Positions 58,426-64,000 of a stretch of 64,000 bases of DNA are shown here, one piece after another. The notes below the pieces were generated by a model that was not told the origin of the DNA, ran no database searches, and saw only the letters and a program-made list of their open reading frames with translations. Numbering within the stretch: the first letter of the stretch is position 1; each line of letters begins with the position of its first letter. The position numbers were made by a program, and so were the translations under genes. The DNA is from Euglena gracilis (taxonomy: Eukaryota > Euglenida > Euglenophyceae > Euglenales), in the NCBI GenBank assembly GCA_039621445.1, contig CP154957.1, positions 30,099,778-30,163,777 of the forward strand, in the 5' to 3' direction.

Positions 58426-59970
58426 ATCTGACAGGAGATCCGGGTTGGACTTCCAAGTTAATACTGCCTCTGTGGCGAACGAACTGCAAAGTCGGCCCTG
58501 GTCAGCCCTGGCCCTGGTCGGAACCCCCACCTACGGGGGCACTGAAAATGATAGTCGGCCCTGGTCGCACCTGGTCGCTCTAATCGGCCGCTGGTGTCTG
58601 GATGGATGGACAGATGCACGAATGGATGGATGCACAGACAAACAGACAGACATCGAAAATCAACATATAAAATAAGAACCATGCATTAAACAATGCCTAC
58701 TGACTTGATAAAATGAAAACCAACAGATCAACCAAAGAACTCTCACCAGGAGCAACAAGCCAGACGATTGGCTTGTGGTATATAGGAAGAAAATGGGACC
58801 TCATCAGCAAAACGCACTGCTGTCACACATTATAAGAAAAGGCAAAGGCAGCAACAACAAGTGCGCTTGCTGGCAGCGCTGGTGATGTTCTTTGCACAAT
58901 TGGCACAAATGTGCGGTTTGCCTCACCACCGATCTTCTCAATGCGGGAACGTGAAATTCAGTGTTGATTGATAACTGCCTCTGTGTCATATAATGCGGGA
59001 GGAAGGAGGGAAACCTCCTTCAATTTGAGACATATGCTGACAAAATGCTGCAGCTGAGAAAAACATATCATCTTCAGTTAATTTTGACCATTTTGAGACG
59101 AAATCCTGCCAAATTTGGGCCATTTTGGTCTGATTTTGAGCCTCCTGGGTGTTTGGCCCGGGCCATGACTGAAGGTAAAACCAGGGGGACAACCTGATAA
59201 GCCAAGTTTGCATGTTAAGAATTTTGGTGGCCATGTGCAAAAGGCCAAATTTGCATGTGAGGAGGAGGAGGAGCCAAGCATCTGGGAGGGGGTAACACAA
59301 ATATTGCAAGGGCCAAGTGGGAAAGTGGGACACTCCGTTGGCAAATGGCCATTGCCAAGAATTTTCTTGCGAAGCTGCTGCAAATTTGAACACACCCGAG
59401 GGGTCTGAGGTGGCAGCATACAAAATGCTTGTCCCACACAACCCAAAGGATGGCAGCGGGTCTGAGAAGCTTATCAAGCACGCAGCAAGGCAGCTTGGCA
59501 TTGATGCAGACAAAACACAAATCATTGTGTGGGACGATTTTTCTTTTTCAAGGAAAAAGACAGGGAAATGAAAGAAAGGAAAAGGAGGAGAAAGAATTGC
59601 GGGGGGGGGGGGGTACGGTGGGTGGGGAGCAACCCTTATGGGCAACGCAGCTGGACAAAGAGACATTGGATCAGATTTAGAGTTATCACCAGCGTTGCTC
59701 TTCGAAATTCCGAGTGCTTGAGAAACATGACATGGCCGAATGCAGCCTCCTCAAAAAAAAGTTCCGGAGCATAAACTGGAAGGTGTTTGGTGCCATATGA
59801 GATGACTCCAGAAAATGAAACACAAAAACAACAAAAACTCAAAATTGCAATGACCAATTTCTGCCCCTCCCTGGGGGGCAGAAAACAAACTGGGGTGGAG
59901 GTCCCACTTCTTTGTTTGTACAACGAGGATGAGGAAACTTCTCTGAATGTACAATAAGGATGCAACAAAT
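58426..59970. other. Mostly non-coding; short GGAT/CAGA-rich stretch
   Basis: GGATGGATGGACAGATGCACG-type tetranucleotide-rich sequence lies at 58600-58652. One short frame (59317-59571, separate entry) is protein-like. A 226-codon antisense frame over the same bases is Pro/Ser/Cys-rich and less convincing. Confidence 0.4.
59317..59571 (+). CDS. Short hypothetical frame, possible gene fragment
   Basis: 84 residues. The second half (from about residue 30) has balanced composition with alternating charged and hydrophobic residues (KMLVPHNPKDGSGSEKLIK, then GIDADKTQIIVWDD), unlike the surrounding low-complexity translations. I recognise no family. It could be an exon or a relic of a gene; there are no splice or promoter signals that I can defend. 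Confidence 0.25.
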   Translation: MGKWDTPLANGHCQEFSCEAAANLNTPEGSEVAAYKMLVPHNPKDGSGSEKLIKHAARQLGIDADKTQIIVWDDFSFSRKKTGK

Positions 59971-59974
59971 ACAG

Positions 59975-60029
<55 letters not shown>

Positions 60030-60072
60030 TATATATATTATATAGAGAGAGAGAAACTGAAACTGAAACTGA
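59975..60072. repeat. Compound microsatellite (TA)n, (TATG)n, (GA)n, (GAAACT)n
   Basis: TA repeats from about 59975 are interrupted by TATG units around 59995-60022, then TA again, GAGAGAGA near 60045, and three GAAACT units to 60072. Confidence 0.95.
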
Positions 60073-61260
60073 CAAGAGAAAAGCTGAAAAACTGAATCGA
60101 TTGCGAAAAAACACAGCTTTTTCACGGAAATAATGGACTAGCTAGACCCCCCTTCTCCCTCGGGGGGGGGGGTCCCAGCGGTCCCCCCAACTGGAAAAAA
60201 AATTCCTCCGGCACTGCGCGGGGGTGGAAGGTGGAAAAGTAGTTTATAATGGGTTTCTGGCTGATTTTGTTACAAAAAGGATCCCAAAAATGGCCAGAGA
60301 TGCCCATTTTTGGCCAATTTTTGGGGTAGAAAAAAATTCGGTGCTTCGCGACAGTCACTGGAAAAAAAATTCCACCAGCTGGCCCTGCTACTGGACCATG
60401 CAATTTTTTACCGACCCCCTCCGCTTTTTTTGAAAACCAGTCAGTAACTCACTGGTTTTCGGAAAACCAGCCAGTCACTACCCCCCCCCCCAAGGGGGGT
60501 TGGCCACTCAGAAAAATGGCCACTTTCCAGTCACATTAGGCCATTTCAGGCCAAAGAATTTTCTCCGGCACCTTCGGCGCCAGGGTCACTCAAGCCACGT
60601 TTGCCCACCCCTGGCCGCCCCCGGGGGGGGGGGGGGAGGGGGTCCGGGCCAAAAACCAGTCAGTCACTCTGAAAAAACCAATCACCCACCCCCCCCCCAG
60701 GGGGGGGGTCGGCCAGTGCTTAAGCAATTGACTGTACTGGACCCCCCCCCTGGGGGTCCGCTGCCACCAGCCAAGCTTGGACTAGCTACAATCCAGCCCC
60801 CCCCCCCCCCCCCAGGGGGACTACGAACCCTTAAGCAAAGGCCTGGCCCCAGCAACATCCCCATCACCAAATTCATTTGCCGCATGGCAGATTTGTTTGT
60901 TTATTTTTTGTACAAGATCCCTGGGGCATGCGCGGTTCAATGGCGTTCATTGCATGCTGACCCCAAGGAAGAACTCCCTTCTGAAAAGCCTTCCAGATGG
61001 TAAAATGAAACAAATGCGTGGCACGCTGCTGCCCAAGAGAGCGCATTCCGGCCGACATTGACAGTGGGTCAGGAGACACTTGGCTAAAACACCATGGCTC
61101 GTCCTGTGCTCCTTTAGATGCAGGAGAATGTTCCTGAAACAAGCCGTTGCCCACACATGACACTTGTGTAATTTTCCTCAGGGGGACGGACGGTTAGAGC
61201 AAGAAAATTGGGCTTGCAGGCTTGCACCCCATTGGAACCTTGAGATTCTCCACCCCCCCC
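60073..61260. other. Non-coding with G/C runs and R2-like fragments
   Basis: G or C runs of eight or more at about 60161-60170, 60481-60490, 60620-60633 and 60799-60815. R2-like GGCGCC or TTTTTGGCCA blocks lie near 60290 and 60560; R1-like heads (TTAAGCAA) near 60719 and 60833. No gene. Confidence 0.5.
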
Positions 61261-61281
61261 GGGGGGGTGGGGTCAGACACA

Positions 61282-61640
61282 CCTTAAGCAATGGTGTGGT
61301 CCGGTCTTTTGGTGTACGTTTGGGTTATTTTCACGTTTAAAGAGCTCGGTCTGGAAGGCTTCATACCGCTCAGTCACTGGGAAAAGCCAGAAAAACAAAT
61401 TTGACCAAATTCCATCCGTTGCAGTCGTGATCCTGCTTGCAGGGAAGGGACAGCAAAGAAAATCAAAATTCTGGACATATGCGCATTTGTGCACGCCAAC
61501 CAAAAAAATTTAAATGCGAATTGCACTGCCAAAATTTTTTGGGCGCTTTTTGGGCAAAGATTTGTCAAAAATGCCAAAAGATTTGTTGTGAAGCACCAAA
61601 AGAAAAAATTTGGCCTCCTTCAGGAGGTGCCCCCCCCCCC
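61282..61640 (+). repeat. Dispersed repeat R1, copy d (interrupted)
   Basis: The head TTAAGCAATGGTGTGGTCCGG is at 61284. After about 215 bp of unrelated sequence, the core resumes near 61528 (TGGGCGCTTTTTGGGCAAAG, CACCAAAAGAAAAAATTTGGCC) and ends in a C run at 61630. The interruption may be an insertion within R1. Confidence 0.6.
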
Positions 61641-62560
61641 CCGAGGGAGAAGGGGGGTCTAGCAAGTCCATTATTTCCAGTGTCCAGCAAAATGGCTGGC
61701 CAGTGGACCCCCCCCCCCGGGTCTCAAAGCCTGACTTGTTTGACCGGGGCAGACGTGTGCTGTATGCCCTGGCGATTCACCATTGGGAGGACTAGACTCA
61801 TTCATCCAATTTCTAGGCTCATTCATCGAGACCACCCCCGAGAGCTGAACACCCCGCACCCCAATGATCCCCCCTGGCTTCAAAAAAATACCACCTTGTC
61901 CATGCCCCAAGGCGGGATGTAACCTTCCATATATACTCCATTCATTCCAAATGGCACCAGCGAGGTGCTGTTGCAGCTGAGTTGCGACTTAAAAAAAATT
62001 GGGGCACAGCAGGCTTGCAGAACCCCCCCCCAGAGCTGAAAAACTTTAAATCGATGTATAGGGGGTTTCCTAAAGACCCGCTGGCTGGTGGCTTAAAGGT
62101 CCTGCTGGCTGGCTGGAAAAAGGTGCTGGCCGGGAAAAAAGGTTCTGGCTGGATTCCCCCCCCCAGGGGGTCTGGCCAGCTGGCTGCGGGTGCCCCCAAA
62201 AACAGGCAAAAAAAGCCCAAATCCAGCCAGGTTGGCATTTCTCAGCCAAAATTTTGAGGAGAAGACCCAAAAAAAACTACCGAAATTTTCAATTTTTGGC
62301 CATCTTTGACTCCCTTTTTCCAGAACTTTCGGTCCAGCCTGGCTTGGCTGGCCTGAAAACCTTTCTTTCAGCGGACCCCTGGGGAGGGGGCCAGCTGAGA
62401 GCTCCTGGCTGGAAAAGGTGCTGGCTGGCTGGACACCCCTCTGGGGGGCAGGGCTCTGCCACAGATACATCCTGGACAAAAAAAACACATCCAAAAATTG
62501 CAATTGGAAAAATTATGTAAATAAAATTTGTGCATATAAAATTATAACTTGTAAGGTAAA
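61641..62560. repeat. R3 repeats (GGCTGGAAAAAGGTGCTGGC) and G/C runs
   Basis: R3 copies at 62104-62150 (two tandem variants) and 62403-62436. The motif is shared with 49648 and 50755. No gene. Confidence 0.6.
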
Positions 62561-63570
62561 ATGAAGAACACCAAAACGTTTGGTTTGTTTGAAACCATGA
62601 AACCAAAAAATAAAGTCAGTGCACAATTGCCTCCCACAAAATCTTAGAGCGCAAAAGCAGGGCAGAAATAAGAACATTCCCTTCACAATGTGTTGCGATG
62701 ATCAAAGCCACCCAACGTGCAAAAGAGCCTACGTTGAAAAGAGGGATATATATACCAGGAGTTCCTCACTGGTGAGCATGGTGAGCATGGTGAGCTGAAT
62801 TTGCATTCAGGTGGGCCAATTCGGGATGTGGTGCATCCGTGGTCTCCGCTGGGTCATTACCGACCTTGGTCCATTGGGTCTGATGTGTCATGTTCATTGT
62901 CTGTTGATATTATTTTGGATGAAACGAAAACAACAACAAAAATCCCCCCCGGGCCAGGGTTCAAAAGAGCACAACCCCCCTGAGTCCGCCCCCCGGGGGG
63001 GTGCAAAAATCCTTAAAAGGAAGCCCGACGGGTCTCCATCTGCACTGCGTCTGGGCTCGGAGTTCCAGGAAACAGGCTCTGTGGGGTGCCCTGGCTGGAG
63101 CTGAGCCATGGGTCAAACTGGATTTGAAAAAAAAATGCGACAAAATATCCTCCAAGCAAATTCCAATTGAAACAAGCACTCAACCACTCCATTCATGGGA
63201 AACCCGAAATTTCAGCAACCACGGGCAAACAATTGGTCAACTAAAAGTGTGCCCAAATTGGGGCAGGGCTGTACAGTAGGGGTCAAAACTACTCGTACAG
63301 CAAAGGGGTCATAACTATTCGCACCCCCCAAGGAAAAATGTGAAGGATCCGCTGGAGGTCCGTACGACGTGCGTGTTGCCATGCTGCCTGTTCCATTTGT
63401 TGGCATGGTAACATAAAATGTGCTCCTGCGTGTCCGCAGAGCATTTCTGCACAATGCCACCCAAGCGAACCGGCCCTGGGCGTGATGCTCAGCGGGCCCG
63501 GATTAGGGCTTCCTTTTGTGGTGGCTCCAGCTTAGGCGGCCGAATTCGCACTTCAAGGTTTTTCCTTTAG

Positions 63571-63600
63571 AATTTGCGCATTTGTGCAAATGCGCAAATT
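63571..63600. repeat. Perfect palindrome, 13-bp arms with GTGC loop
   Basis: AATTTGCGCATTT and AAATGCGCAAATT flank GTGC. Same core (GCGCA, TGCAAA) as the TGTGCGCA set at 52-54 kb. Confidence 0.85.
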
Positions 63601-63902
63601 TTACGAAATTCCTGGACCCTGTACCCTGGCACACGGAACACAATTTATGAACTGTGTTGAAGGGATGTAACTCCGGGTAGTTTGGTGTAAATGCTGCTTA
63701 CCAAGTGACGTGAATGGGTGAGATTGGTGCTCTTGTACATCAAACAGAAGAGAGGCACACACCCCTTGTTACGACACTTGGAAATGGTGCTGACATGCTG
63801 GCTGAACTGACTTGGATACTGCTGCCACCGGTAAGAACACACGGAGCCTCATTAGATCACATGCTACAGACTACGTCTGCCAGCCGTCACGCAAATGATT
63901 TG

Positions 63903-63980
63903 TGTTTATGGGCGCATTTTGCGCAAATAAAAAACAATTGTGTTTGTGGGCGCATTTGCACAAATAAAACGCACAATGAT
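63903..63980 (+). repeat. Two-copy tandem repeat, about 39 bp, containing GGGCGCATTT
   Basis: TGTTTATGGGCGCATTTTGC at 63902 and TGTTTGTGGGCGCATTTGCA at 63941, each followed by CAAATAAAA. Confidence 0.8.
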
Positions 63981-64000
63981 GATGTTAAAATGACGTGTTT

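Larger units (their letters stand above)
62561..64000. other. Right-end non-coding region
   Basis: Contains a GGTGAGCAT tandem (three units, 62771-62796), a perfect palindrome at 63571-63600 and a 39-bp tandem near 63903-63980. No frame longer than about 100 codons has a protein-like composition. Confidence 0.5.

Noticed and set aside
58986-59666. A 226-codon minus-strand frame
   Set aside because: It is Pro, Ser and Cys-rich and crosses a G run; the opposite-strand short frame is more protein-like, and neither is convincing.

Overview
The window looks like repeat-dominated nuclear DNA of a eukaryote, probably a large-genome protist or alga. No host gene, rRNA or tRNA could be recognised. 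The retroelements, dispersed A-rich and G-run repeats and long homopolymers fit a dinoflagellate or charophyte-like genome, but the species cannot be fixed from this sequence. Cytosine-methyltransferase-carrying retrotransposons have been reported in both of those groups.

Left part (1-38.2 kb): two unrelated LTR retrotransposon families. Family I is a single nearly complete chromovirus-type Ty3/gypsy element of 17.0 kb (1721-18720, + strand). It has 428-bp LTRs, a 5-bp target duplication, a primer binding site, a purine tract, gag, an intact 1,682-residue pol ending in a chromodomain, and a very large extra ORF (about 1,700 residues) of unknown function between pol and the 3' LTR. It sits inside a copy of family II. 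Family II is a Ty3/gypsy lineage whose pol polyprotein begins with a cytosine-5 DNA methyltransferase domain (order: gag, zinc knuckle, in-frame UAG, methyltransferase, protease, reverse transcriptase, RNase H, integrase, chromodomain). Three copies are present. Copy X (minus) is split by family I into 18.7-23.8 kb and 1-1.7 kb. Copy B (minus, 23.8-29.7 kb) has lost its integrase. Copy C (plus, 29.7-38.2 kb) has integrase but carries frameshifts and stops. B and C are joined head to head at a short microhomology.

Middle (38.2-46 kb): a non-coding stretch of short tandem repeats and G-run hairpin modules, a 260-bp fragment of the family II 5' region, then a degraded DIRS-like element on the minus strand (reverse transcriptase, RNase H, and an NPPW-type N6-adenine methyltransferase-like domain), followed by 120-bp direct repeats.

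Right part (46-64 kb): no convincing gene. It holds several families of short dispersed non-coding repeats (A-rich cores flanked by G or C runs), microsatellites, a low-complexity GGCCAAAA-type tract and a set of short TGTGCGCA-type palindromes.

The most interesting signals are: (1) the methyltransferase-fused gypsy family; (2) a pervasive pattern of tiny perfect hairpins (stems of 4-9 bp, loops AAA, ATA, AATG and similar) through the whole family I element, including its coding regions and LTRs; (3) a UAG between gag and pol kept in frame in both families, which suggests stop-codon readthrough; (4) the giant third ORF of family I.
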